Origin: Atopsyche davidsoni
Taxonomy: Eukaryota; Arthropoda; Insecta; Trichoptera; Hydrobiosidae
DNA length: 64,000 nt
NCBI GenBank assembly: GCA_022113835.1
Contig: JAILWY010000016.1
Location: 1,243,501-1,307,500 of the forward strand
Direction: 5' to 3'
This document shows, in pieces, positions 22,472 to 33,379 of this stretch. Both the position numbers and the translations under genes were made by a program. Below the pieces are notes generated by a model that worked only from the letters and a program-made list of their open reading frames with translations, was not told where the DNA came from and searched no databases. The stretch's first letter is position 1, and each line of letters opens with the position of its first letter.

Positions 22472-25349
22472 TTACATGAGAAAAGGACGCTCTCTTCCAA
22501 AGTTGCGTTTAATAACATCGATATCTCGTTTGACCCGTCGCTGGCGCCTATAAAATAAAAACTTTTCACATAAAAGTACAATCAAGGAAACACTTAGGCC
22601 ACAAAAGAGAGAATAAAAGGCCATCTTCATGTCCACCAGAGCCATGCGCCTCGCACCATGATCCCTGAGGTCCCTGTGGTGATACTTCTCGTACAGTATC
22701 ATGGAGAACTCGGTGATATCGTACCATAAGTCAGTCAAGCCTGCGATGACAGCCCTCATGATGAACCTGTTTATGTGGCTCAAGAATGGGAAGTTCTTGT
22801 GGACAATATACGTGAGATAGAAAAACCTCGGGCACTCCTTGACCATGTGCAGCTTCGGCTGCCCGTCGAGGTCTATGAACTCCAGCTCCAGGATGAGGTT
22901 CGCGTCCAGCTTTCTCTCCATGCCGATGACCTTGCCCTGCGCCACCATGGCCAGCACAGACGAAGTGGAACCCATCGTCTTGTGCTTCAGTCTCGTCATC
23001 AGTGGACTCTCCTCGTCGAAGAGGTCGCCGATGCTCGGAGAGTAGGATATTCGCAGACCGCTGCGGTCCACCTCGTCCAGGGTGTCGATGTCCTTGTAGA
23101 ACACGGTGGTACTGAATGCAGTCGTCATGTTTCCCTTTAAAAAGATTTGGTTTCTTGGGTATTAAGCCGCTAAAAGTTTTCTGTCCCTCAACATTTCGGT
23201 CCCTGTGCTGGGGACATTTTTGAGGGATTTCAAGTGGTCCTAGAGGCCGAAACGTTGGAGACCAGAAAACTTCATACAACTCAAAAACGGGTTCTTTTGT
23301 TTTTATGAAAAATCAGCTTAAAAGATTAAATTTGTATTTTTAAATATATTTTACGACAAGCTAGATTTTTTTTCTTACAGAAGCCGCACGCCTCTTCAAA
23401 ATACTTTTATTGGATTATCTTTATAAATAATTCTTAATCTGTACAAAAACGAATTTTTCGTATTTTTTTTCAAAATACGCTTTAAAAAGAAGGAAACAAA
23501 TTCAAAATAAATATAATCTGATTATGAAATAAAATCATTTCATAATCAGATTCTTTAGAAATTTGTTGAAAGGAAAATTAAAAATAGCTCTCAATTTTCT
23601 GAAAATGCTCTAAAAATATGCTATATATTCGTTTTTATAATTTATATTATCAATATATTATTGATTTTTGTGAAGACCGTCTCACAGGAAGTACGATTTT
23701 GCCTATACAGGTTTTATTGATTGATAATGATTAAGTACATTTTTTCAAATATTGAAAAATGATTAAATAAACTCTCAGAAAAATATCATCGTGATTTGTG
23801 TGGGATTCGAACCCACATCCCCAAGCTCACATGGCCGGTGCATTACCAATTATACCAACAAATCACTAGTACTTGGCAAGAATTTTTAACCATCATATCC
23901 TATAAGTGAAACAACGTACTTATTATGCCAATTTATAACTAGTTATTTTATAATTACTTGGAAAATGGACGCCACTGTGATATTAAACAAAAGACAAGCG
24001 GTGAGAAATATTCTCTCCGAGTCCAGATGCGGAAGTACAATCGGCTTGTTGATGATACTGAGAAGAATCTCCACGGCGTCCCAGTGGCCTTGACTTCGGC
24101 GACGCCTGCGGCTCCTCGGCACCAGCGTGACCTTGAACAACCACCACAGCGCAGCCACCACCACCGCCGCCAGCAGGATCAGGTACCATGACCCCCTGGT
24201 GAAGACGTTGAGCAGCTTGGCCCAGTAGGGGATAACCGAAGCCTTGCGGGCGATCAGGCAAAACTCATCGCAGTAAATCGGATACGAGTACAACACGTCG
24301 TCAGTTCCGTACGGCTTCATAAAACGACCGTTTAATGATATATCAACCTTTCCGCTCAGAATATCTCCCATGCTTCCGGTGAACGTCCCGTTCTCTTGCT
24401 TGTATCCATATTCTTGCCTGTCAGCCGGCTCTATCAAGACCGGGGTGAAGTTCATCCTCTGCGCCATGTTTCCCAGCAGGAACCCGTCCATCCCGGCCAC
24501 GAAGCCCACGTCCTTCACGTCCCTGGAGAAGTACGACTCCCGCAGCGACAGCGGCACCTGTTTCATGAAAGTCGGCCTCCTCTGAAAAGCGCTTACCTTC
24601 AGCGGGAATTTTTGAAAATTTGTTATGTAATATGAAAACTTCACGTGCCCGTCGGAGAAATCCTTCTTGGCCAGCATCTCGACTTTGCTGGAGCAATCGC
24701 CTTCGTGGCACGCGACTAGGGGGTTGAATTTGAATATGTGATTAAAACCGCAATACTGTGGCATCAAAACAAACACGCTTAGCGTTTTGTATTTCTTCCA
24801 CATCCACGTCAAGTAGTGCCCTATTTTATTCTTCAATACGTGCACATTATCATCAGAATCACACGGAGCTTCCTCCAAGGATTCAGTCAAAATGATTATC
24901 ATGTATATGGACGTAGCGGATCTCTTGAAGACCGTCCAGTAATCAGTGCTAATGGATTTGTTGAGCTTGTGCATGGACTCGTAGATCAGAAAGTACATTC
25001 TCTTTCCATCGTAGGATTGCTTTTTCTCTCTGACCGCCTCGCAGACGCGGTTTATGCAAATCTTGTTGTGGACCGGCGAGTACAGGAGCAGGTCTAATGG
25101 ACTCGTCCTCTGCAAATATTTCACTAGAAACTCGTGAAAATCCCTCACGATAAAGCCTTCGCGGGCAGACAGCGCCATGTTAGCCCCTTCTATGAGATTA
25201 ATCGTCTTAGTAAACTTCAAAGACGCCGTTAGATCAACAGAGAATTCTGACCAATCCCGCGGCGAATTATTATTTAAGAATATATCAAAATTTACACAAT
25301 GTATTAAAATAGGATTAAGTGTTATGTGCATAATTATTAATGCCTTCAT
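22472..25349 (-). CDS. Divergent ionotropic receptor (IR), gene A, 684 aa
   Basis: A ligand-gated cation channel of the insect chemosensory IR family, expected in sensory neuron membranes; ligand unknown. Exon 1 is 25349-23958 and exon 2 is 23134-22472, joined in phase 0 (CAA/GTAATT donor, AAAG/GG acceptor). The N-terminus MKALIIMHITLNPILI is a plausible signal peptide. The ligand-binding core includes MDGFVLGNMAQRMNF and ISLNGRFMKPYGT. M1 is about 387-409 (LILLAAVVVAALWW) with a basic RSRRRRR loop after it. The pore-lining segment spans the intron (SERIFLTACLLFN...FQ|GN). The S2 part has CPRFFYLTYIV, and the last membrane segment (ALVDMKMAFYSLFCGLSVSL) precedes a short basic tail. It is the leftmost of three tandem paralogues. 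The intron is 823 bp, the longest of the trio, and is filled with repeats. Confidence 0.88.
23180..23270. repeat. Degenerate hammerhead-type tail motifs on both strands
   Basis: The plus strand has GGTCCTAGAGGCCGAAACGT, i.e. a stem II-like hairpin then GAAACGT (23249-23255). The minus strand has GTCCCCAGCACAGGGACCGA then AATG, with TCCCTCA/TGAGGGA able to form stem I. The CTGATGA half of the core is decayed on both strands, so no activity is expected. These look like old Penelope-like tails. Confidence 0.5.
23515..23552. repeat. Perfect 16-bp hairpin, 6-nt loop
   Basis: AATCTGATTATGAAAT (23515-23530) and its exact complement (23537-23552) flank AAAATC. It lies in the intron of IR gene A. Confidence 0.9.
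23657..23934 (-). repeat. Interspersed repeat carrying a tRNA-like module
   Basis: Its first part (ATTATTGATTTTTGTGAAGA onward) matches 5720 onward, and its last part (to TACTTATTATGCCAATT) matches the reverse of 6024 onward. The element is therefore at least a three-locus family in this window, about 278 bp long. Unlike a typical SINE, the tRNA-like part is internal rather than at one end. Ends are estimated from where similarity between copies stops. Confidence 0.75.
23791..23866 (-). tRNA. tRNA-like module, 76 nt, probably tRNA-derived repeat rather than a functional tRNA
   Basis: On the minus strand the ends GTGATTTG and CAAATCAC pair perfectly (8 bp). The T arm is a perfect GTGGG / TTCGAAT / CCCAC stem-loop. 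The pol III A box (TGGTATAATTGG) and B box (GGTTCGAATCC) match consensus. The D stem is only 3-4 bp with a 14-nt loop, and the anticodon arm is poor (CCA/TGG, 8-nt loop), with an extra base before the acceptor strand. No anticodon can be assigned. The internal promoter may still recruit pol III. Confidence 0.55.
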
Positions 25350-26981
25350 TGTGAGCTTAGATTAAAGACGAGCTCAAAGCTGAAAGTGCGATGAACTTGT
25401 CTTGAAGATATTACTTTACCAGCCTTTTTATATCCCAATGGTATAATGTGAAGTATTGGACAAACAATGTGTGGGGGTGTTTTTTTTGTTTCAAGTACTC
25501 TAGGGGTGGGTAAAAATATAACAAGCATTTAACGGAGCATTTAAGGAAGCCTGCTGCTTTTTAAAAAATAAACAGGCATTTCGACAAACGAAAAATACTT
25601 TAAGAGCGTGTCTGCAGAATCAGTAAAACGCCATCATCGAGTTTATTTTCACAGTGCTTTATGGTTTTACTGTCTAAAGCAAATGAACTTTCTCTTAAAT
25701 AACAAAACTTGTATTATTAACAATATTTTTTGTGTGTATAAACATATTAATAAATATAATATATATATAGACGTAACAGCACTAAATCAGTTAGTATTTC
25801 CATTACGTAAGCCGTCAAAATATTTTTTTAATTGTTGTATCTTTCGTTTGTCTTTTTTAAAGCCTACACGGTAAATATTTGATTTATTTTGTGATTATCG
25901 TGTAGTTTATCCACGGCATATTAAATTAGAGCTGTAAGACTGAATATTTACTCTAAAACTTCATGTTTTTTTTTTCATAAATACTACCACTTATACAAGA
26001 CGGTCTGTCCACAGCAGCGCTTCTTAAACGGTGGTGCCACGAGTGTTCCACGAACATGTCACAAACGTTCCGCGTTTTCGGTGTATTTTATTGCTTTTTT
26101 TAATTTAAAATATAAAATATTTATTTATTTAAAATATAAAATATTTATTTATTTTAAATAAAAAATATTTCATTATTTTAAATAAAAAATATTTTAATAT
26201 TTTAACAACTACTGATTTAAAAGAAAAAGTGTTTGTCAATATAGACAATGCTGGAGCTAAGGGTGGAAAATAAAGGATGTCCGCCTCGGGGACCACATAA
26301 GTATACATACTTACATATTGTAAATATTTCCGCAGGTCCTAATGATGTTATTGGATGTTAAGCCGCATTCCTGTTTCCGACGTGTCAGACTTTAGAAGAA
26401 TTATCTAACAATTAATATCAAACCAAATCTGTTAATCCCCGACTCCCCATTTGATGTTTTAAGCACTGCATATAAAAAGATCGTTTTTTTCACAAATCAC
26501 TTCACAATTGAAACGAAAAAAATTGTTTAGAATCCTTAGAGTCTGTGTTTTAAAAAATATTTTCATACTGTAACTATTGTAATATTTAACCTATTACATA
26601 TTTACAACTTGCACGGGTGAAGTGCGGATTTATTTAAATATACAACATTAATACACTTTATTGAATCAATAGTTATGACATTAGTTATACTTAAATGTTA
26701 TACAATATTTACATAATAATTGACGCAGAGTATTTCAATTAAAAATATTTTTTTTCCAGGCAAAAGCTTCGTATTATTAAGAAGTACTATAAACACGTTA
26801 TACGTTTTATTTACAGGTTAATTATAAACATATTGCAGACCTTTCAGAGTGGTAATCAAAATCTTTTTCTAGTTACAAAAATATCCTCAGGATTGCGATC
26901 CGACCGTCTCAAAACACCGATCCACAGATCTCACGATGAGGCACAACTCCATAACCTACGAACACAATCAAAGAGTCAGAA
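25350..26981. other. Intergenic DNA between IR genes A and B
   Basis: It carries a hAT-like terminus near 26013-26060 (CAGCGCTTCTTAAACGGTGG) without a partner end, and an imperfect AT-rich tandem array at about 26095-26215 built from TAAAATATAAAATATTTATT-like units. On the minus strand an AATAAA signal for gene B lies near 26803. Confidence 0.5.
26095..26215. repeat. AT-rich imperfect tandem repeat
   Basis: Alternating AAAATATAAAATATTTATT and TTTAAATAAAAAATATTT units, four to five copies of about 22-25 bp, degenerate. Confidence 0.7.
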
Positions 26982-29786
26982 CTAATAAATAAACGGGTAT
27001 TTCCTTATGTTCCCTTCGCTAGTCGCTACGCGCACGACCTCTCCTCTCCTTTTCCCTCTTCTATTTTTTATATTTCTAACACATCGCATACAGTAGTAAC
27101 TGAATATTTCATAGAAGAACACGGCTATAGCCAAAGCGTAGCCGCAGGACAAGCATATAAAAGAAGCTTGCACGTCGAACAGAGTCAGCTTCTTCAGGAC
27201 CTCTTCGCTCTGCGTGTTCAGCCTGGACTTCAGCAGCAAAGCAGTGATGGTGTCGGAGTACCATTTGAACGTCAAACCCGCCGAGTTAAACCCTAGAAGA
27301 ACCCTATTTATATGCGGCAACAAAGGGAAATCCTTATACACTATATAGGCCAAATGATAGCTTCTCGGACATTCGTTAACGATGTGCAGCAAAGGCTCTC
27401 CGCTCGGGGTGGTGAAGTTCATGGAGATGACCATGAGAGCGTCCGTGCGCCTCTCCACCACGGTGGTGTTCTTCTTCGTCGCTGCGGCCTTCATGGAGTC
27501 CCTGGTATTGGCTCTGATCTTCTTGGACAAGTTAGTTCCGATCCTGGTGATGTTGGTGCCGAAGATGTCGACGTTCTTGGTGGATATCGTCAGACCGGTG
27601 TTGTCCAGCTCCTCCAGGGAGTTGATGTCGCTGTAGTACGATATTGTACTGTACGCCGTGCTCAAGTACCCCTAAAAAAATTAGTCTAGGAAATTACAAT
27701 AATTTGAAGATCCAAAGCTGTCACAAACAAAAATTATCGTATTCTTGTTTGTATGGAGTATTATAAATGTCAGCAATCTGTCGTGGATTTTTATGTTTGA
27801 TATTTACAAGTAATATTTATAAACGTGGCATAACACAAATCAAATTGACTTTACCTGAAAGACACCCGCAATGATCAAATTGAATATCATGCAAAAAGTT
27901 ATGAACAATCTCTCCCTGAAGATCGTGGGCAGGACTATGGGAGCAGACACCACCATGAGCAGCATGTCGATGACGAGGGCGAAGAAGGAGTAGTTGTTTT
28001 TGGGAGCTCCCTCCTCGGGAAACCTCTTCTTCATGATCCACCAGATCACTCCGGTCAGAAGGGCGCCCCCGATGATGATCATCCAAACCATGGGGTTGAA
28101 CACCAGGAATATGGACAGCCAGTGAGGAATCTGCGAGGACTTGGGAGCCAAAATGCAGAACTGGTCGTAGTACACAGGCAGCGTAAACTCAATGGCGTTT
28201 GAACCATAAGTCTTTATGAACCTCGCATTAAACGATATGTCCATTGTTCTTTGAATGATATCTTTGAGACTTCCGCTGAAAGTTCCGTCTGTTTTTTTGT
28301 AACCGTATTCTGAAGGATCCGTCGTGTTTAGAATAATCGGATGGAATTTCAGTCTATTGACTACATTTCCTAGAACAAAGCCATCCATTCCTCCTAGATT
28401 ATTAACGTTTTTGATATCTTTTCCCAGGTATGATTCCAGCGTATAAAACGGCATACTTTTCACCATTGTAGGTATTCTAAGAAACATATTAACCTTCAGT
28501 GGATATTTTTTAAAGTTTTCGTAATTATGCAGGAGAGCTTGCGGATTCTTCTCGCAGTCTTTCTTCGTTACTGCGACAACTCCATCCGAGAAATTTTTAC
28601 TCTTATGAGTATCTATGAAATTATATTTAAGTAATATTTCATTTCCGCATAGTCCTGGGAATAATATGAGGCATTCTAAAATTCCCAGAGAGCTCCAAAG
28701 CCTTTCAAAGTACGAGCCCGTGGTTTCTTTTATGGAGTTTATAAGCTCGCTCGAATCACACGCTACTCCCTGTATTGTGAGATCCAATACTACGAAAACG
28801 TAGTACGATCTCTTGTACAATTTGTTTTTGTATAATGTATCATTTAGCAGGGAAAACCGTATGTCTTCTAGAGAATTATAAATACTAAATATTAGTTGTA
28901 TATCTGATACAAAGTACACAGCATTTGGAATGGTTATGTTTGTCGGCGTTTTGCTTGGAGCTGAAATCTGTTCAGAGGTTGTCATGACAATATTACTAGC
29001 GTAGTTATTATTTATGTACATAATCAGGCGGGTTTTAAAGTCTTTTAACCTCCAACTGGCGGCTTTATTGTTGAACTCTTTCGGACCCGAATTGTAATCC
29101 ACGATGGCAATATACTTAACAAAGTTGTAGTACTGGCGCAGATCCAGCCAAAAATTCTTCCACGGATCCGTTGATAGCTTAAAGTATTTTTCATATTCCG
29201 GTGACACTCTGGGCACGCTCGGCACTTCCGGTGCACTTGGCACTTCCGGCTCCTGAAACACGACCGGCACGTTGGGAACACTTTGCACACTCGGTGCAGT
29301 CGTCTCGGTCGACAAGTTGGACTCATTTTGTCCATCCGGCACATTGAGCACATTCGGTTCATTCGGCACTGTAGGTGCAGCTGTCTCAATCAGCACACTG
29401 GATGTGTTTTGGACATTCGATACATTAGAAACATTAGAAACATTCAAGTCCTGGTCACTCGCCACAGTTGCCGGAGCTGCCTCATTCTGCACATTCGGTC
29501 CACTCGAGTCCTGGTTATTCGCCACCACTTCCGGCACTTCCGGCACGGCTGTCTCGTTTGACACGTCTGGCACATTTTTTATATTCTGCACATTCGCCAC
29601 AATAGTTACATTCGAGACATCAGTCTCCACGCTAGCTTCCGGTTTGAGTGTGAATAAAATGACGTCATCTTGATTATTAGTTACAGACTCGCTGGCTGGG
29701 AAAATGATCGCCCCCTCGTCTTGGGAATAGCTGTTTTTTAAAATGAACAACATACACAGGATGTCGCATGTAATACACCAAATCAT
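26982..29786 (-). CDS. Divergent ionotropic receptor (IR), gene B, 873 aa, with Asn/Val/Pro-rich N-terminal insert
   Basis: An IR-family channel of the sensory membrane, ligand unknown. Exon 1 is 29786-27855 and exon 2 is 27671-26982, phase 0 (CAG/GTAAAG donor, TTTTTTTAG/GGG acceptor, 183-bp intron). Signal peptide: MIWCITCDILCMLFIL. Residues 51-196 are low-complexity, rich in Asn, Val, Pro and Glu with recurring NV, VPNV and EVP words and at least eight N-glycosylation sequons (N59, N77, N115, N118, N121, N127, N154, N157). Paralogues A and C lack it. The ligand-binding part includes MDGFVLGNVVNRLKF and ISFNARFIKTYGS. M1 is about 567-587. The pore segment RERLFITFCMIFN runs across the intron into GYLSTAYSTI. 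The S2 part has ECPRSYHLAYIVY. A final membrane segment and a basic cytoplasmic tail follow. The start is the first ATG before the signal peptide. Confidence 0.88.
29205..29640. repeat. Imperfect coding minisatellite in exon 1 of IR gene B
   Basis: On the plus strand, short units of 9-12 bp such as GGCACTTCCGG, GGCACATTC and GAAACATTAG recur. They encode the NV/VP-type words of the N-terminal insert. Copies are diverged, so it is an old or loosely constrained array that keeps the frame. Confidence 0.65.
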
Positions 29787-32020
29787 TTTACTTGTTATTT
29801 GAGATATATCTACAATTTAACAGAATCTACAATATCGATCACAACGCATTGTTATTTTTTTGTCAACTTGCCAAATTCTGCCGAATGTTTCAGAGAACTA
29901 TCTGTATTACACATTCATTAAAAATATCTAAACCGAATCATATTTAATCGGTTGATTAGTTAACTATTTGCTTTTTAAAAATATGAAGGCATATTTTGTC
30001 AATGTATGATAAACAGTTGATTTTCAGTAGTTAATTAAATTTATTTCACTTGTTAAGCATCTTTCGTGGTTTTATTGTGTGGTCTCACCTCGCGACTCTT
30101 CAATACACTGAGATTTACATTTCACTGGTATAATATTAACTATTATAAAGTGATTTCTGATTTATGTACATATTATGTTTCGTGTTCTACTTAATAACAG
30201 ACTACGTTGACTTTGGTTGCTTATCTTTATCTAAAACAAACACATTAAGACCGCCGTTTAGTTTTTAGATTATTTCTCAACCTCTGCTTACTTCAATGCA
30301 TGTACTCTTTTTCACTAAAAAAATATCATTATTGATTTTTTTATCCTCACCAAGACCGACTGAATGTGAAGCCCAAAAATTCACCCTAGAAAAGTTAGTT
30401 TGATTTTCAGTAATCTCAGTATGTTAATATTTTAATGTTTGAAGTATCAGCAAAGATTTTTAACTTGAACAGTGAGAGCTTTATCGCCCAATAGAGGCTT
30501 TTTAAAACTGATCCATACAACCGATGACGATGGATTCTGGATTTAGCTTATTAACCTAAAAAAGCTCACAATCTGACTAAAAATTCGTTTCCAGTTATGT
30601 TTACTGAAATATGGGTTCATATTTCTATGAAATATGAGCCTCGCTTTTACAAATATTAATCGAAATGTGTTATGTTTGAGTTGAAATAACAAAAGTATTT
30701 TTAGACTCCTATCTGTTTCCGAAAAGTTAATTATCGAAAATAATAAATAAACGCAATGATTGATTTGAAGAATTGCAGATGGCTGATCTGAAAAACAACA
30801 CGTTGATGTTTGATTTAGTTGATCAGCATTTCAGAAACCTCGAATTTATATTTAGATCTGATATTATTGAATTGTTTACTAATTATTTTAAAACAAACAC
30901 CAAAATTGATACAGAGCTACCATTTTTGCGCACTATTTGACGACAGTAAAAACCTTTAAAATGAGGTAGTCTTTTTGAATAAATAGTCCAGGGAGATTGA
31001 TGGCTTATAATATGAAAATGTACAATTAAGGATCATTAAATTCGGTTGCCTGTTTGTTTGGTGATTGCTTTTTCTTTAAATTACCGTATTTTTTTCTGAA
31101 AAATATTCAAGAAGAAAAATAGAAAATAAGTCAAATATAATATATAGTTTATTACCTTCATTTTTTATAGCTTTGATGATTATTGATAAAGGTAGTGGCG
31201 TACCACTGGCGGGACATATTTTGGACAGATATTTTTTTATACTTTGACTTAAATTGTATAAAAAATTTAAATTAATATAGTAATAAAGGACACCATCCAA
31301 AAAGGGGACTTCGTAGCATATCTTCTGGGTATTGCTGCCTGATAACTCAATTTGGCGAAATTAACATAATGTTTTAATAGAATAGCCAACTTACCTGTGT
31401 CATCACGTAAAAATGAAAGAGTTAACGTTTTTAATACATTTTTTCATGTTTATTAGTTTTTAAAAATATTATTATTTTGCCTGCACTACTTTCATTCTTT
31501 CCAAGCGTTTATTTTGTATTTTCAAACCATTATAGAAAAGCTTTCATTTTAAAGAGTACAATTAAACCTCGTGTAATCACAAATAAATGAACAATGTACG
31601 TATATGAGTTTTTATAGAAAATCCATTAAGACTTTCCGAATTTGTATTTTTTCTCCAAAACTAATTATTGTCTGGCAGTATTTCTGCAGATATTATTTTC
31701 AAACTGACACATTAATTCTTGCTGAAATTGGTTTAATGTAAACGAGTTTTATTTTAATTACACATTATTTATTATATTAAAAGCATCGTATTAAAAAAAA
31801 ATCACACAGTATTTTACAATTCCTATAAGTTACAAAAAGTGTTTCTTGCGTATCCACTATACAAATGACCATGTGATGGATAATTCTGGGGAGATTCCGA
31901 TGGGGGCAATAAATCTCGTACTCAACTAAACAAAGCGACTGTGGTTGATATACATTTTTAAATATCAAACCATAGCATGATCACAACGAAGGGGGTTTTT
32001 CCAATGATAGCATATGATAG
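29787..32020. other. Intergenic DNA upstream of IR gene B
   Basis: AT-rich. No gene, RNA or repeat family is recognised. The promoter of gene B should lie near its left end, but no clear TATA/Inr pair is visible. Confidence 0.5.
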
Positions 32021-32303
32021 CACCACCAAGCTTTCCCTGCCAATCTTATTGCAGAGCTTTCAATCCTAGACTTACGAACCTTCCTGAACCTGGTGCATAA
32101 CAAGTATGGCTTATCCAACATAAAAATGCCGCTTGAGCCCTTCGACCCGACGCAACCCAAACGAATAGTAACTCCCAGGAATGATGCCAGTTGGTCTGAT
32201 ACTTCTAACCCATGGTACCAGCGAGAAGACGAGGATGCTCGACATGAAGAATTACCAAACAAACAACAGACTACACTCTCCATGTACGATGATTATAATG
32301 TAT
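32021..32303 (+). pseudogene. Coding-like segment ending at a hAT insertion
   Basis: After TAG at 32018-32020 a plus-strand frame runs with coding-like composition (about 48% GC against AT-rich flanks) and encodes a mixed peptide including MPLEPFDPTQPKRIVTPRND and NPWYQREDEDARHEELPNKQ. The hAT element begins at 32304 inside the frame. If the element and one ATGTAT copy are removed in thought, the frame would end at a TAG three codons after YDD. With the element present it reads on to 32407. I recognise no family. It could be a terminal exon, a processed-pseudogene scrap or chance. No good splice acceptor is seen upstream. Confidence 0.35.
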
Positions 32304-32662
32304 CAGTGGTCCCCAAACCTACGCCCGCGGGCACCATGGCGCCCACCGACTGTTTTACATGTGCCCGCCGCTGTGCGACCACGATAAAAAAATATTTAAG
32401 TTTATAATAAAATGTTATGAAAAAAATTTATATTAAGTAATTAAACAGAGAAATATAAGCAAAAATAATTATTTCGTTATAATTTTTAAAAGAATAATTA
32501 TTTTTAAAAAATCATATATAAACCGTTTGTAATAGTATCTTATGGGTGTAGTTTGGATTTTATCTGTCTCTGTAATAACGTCCTTTAGTAAAGCATTCAC
32601 AATATTGTTCTGATACTTGATGGAAAAGTTGCTGAATAAATATAAATATGATGATGAAACAA

Positions 32663-33105
32663 GTGAGGTGAAATCTATGAGAAAGTGTCTCTGATATTTT
32701 TTGCGATAGGACTGGTGAGATGAAAGCTATGTGAAAGTCTATCTGATATTTTTGCGATCGTACAAGTGAGGTGAAAGCTATGTGAAAGCGTCTCTGATAT
32801 TTTTGCGTGGGTAAAAGTGAAGTGAAAGCCATGTGAAAGTCTTTTTGATCTTTTTTGCAGTCGTACAAGAGAGGTGAAAGCGTCTCTGATATTTTTGCGT
32901 GGGTAAAAGTGAGGTGGAAGCTAAGTGAAAGTCTATTTGATCTTTTTTGCAGTCGTACAAGAGAGGTGAAAGCTATGTGAAAGCGTCTCTGATATTTTTG
33001 CGTTGGTAAAAGTGAGGTGAAACCATGTGAAAGTCTATCTGATATTTTTGCGGTCGTACAAGTGAGGTGAAAGCTATGTGAAAGTCTACCTGATATTTTT
33101 GAGAT
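32663..33105. repeat. Minisatellite, about nine units of about 51 bp, with alternating subtypes
   Basis: Each unit reads GTGAGGTGAAAGCTATGTGA then AAGTCTATCTGATATTTTTG and a variable tail. Tails alternate mostly between GCG(T)GGGTAAAA and GC(A/G)(A/G)TCGTACAA, so a dimer of about 102 bp is the higher-order period. One unit is shortened by about 11 bp. The array lies inside the hAT element. Confidence 0.9.
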
Positions 33106-33195
33106 AAATATAAACGAAATAATTATATCGTTATAATTTTCAAAATAATTATTCTTAAATCCAATGTATCAGATGAGGACTTCTAGAATATAGTT

Positions 33196-33379
33196 GACAT
33201 AAACAAATTTCCATTCTTGAAAAGAGCAGCATACAACATTAAATCGTTCTTCAGTTTTACATATTTGTGTGAACCATTGTTTTCAACAATGAATATCATA
33301 AAATCAAAGTATATATATCAACTAACATATTGATGATTGCTTACGACCAGAAATATCATCATACTTTCCTAATTATGAA
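33196..33379 (+). pseudogene. hAT transposase C-terminal relic
   Basis: Plus-strand translation gives DINKFPFLKRAAYNIKSFFS, then TYLCEPLFSTMNIIKSKY. After one frameshift near 33330 it continues with DCLRPEISSYFPNYE. This order is characteristic of the hAT dimerisation region (GTF2IRD2/ZBED5-like lineage). It is broken by the frameshift and in-frame stops and cannot be functional. Confidence 0.85.

Larger units (their letters stand above)
23135..23957 (-). other. Intron of IR gene A, repeat-filled
   Basis: This 823-bp intron holds a hammerhead-tail inverted pair (23180-23270), a perfect 16-bp hairpin (23515-23552) and the tRNA-bearing repeat (23657-23934), while the equivalent introns of the paralogues are 183 and 271 bp. 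Size growth by repeat insertion is the simplest reading. Confidence 0.75.

Noticed and set aside
22731..23279. Second open minus frame across exon 2 of IR gene A
   Set aside because: Its composition (Arg/Gly/His-rich) is that of an out-of-frame translation, while the other frame gives a clear IR C-terminus with correct splice site.
23791..23866. Functional tRNA gene
   Set aside because: The anticodon arm does not form a 5-bp stem with a 7-nt loop and the D loop is too long; a tRNA-derived repeat is more likely.
29272..29673. Plus-strand open frame of 133 codons over the IR gene B repeat
   Set aside because: It is antisense to the Asn/Val/Pro insert; the Thr/Phe/Ser repetition follows from the minisatellite.
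32578..33110. Open minus frames across the minisatellite with repeated FHIAFTSL-like words
   Set aside because: Frame openness follows from the repeat unit being 51 bp (a multiple of three); there are no flanking coding features.
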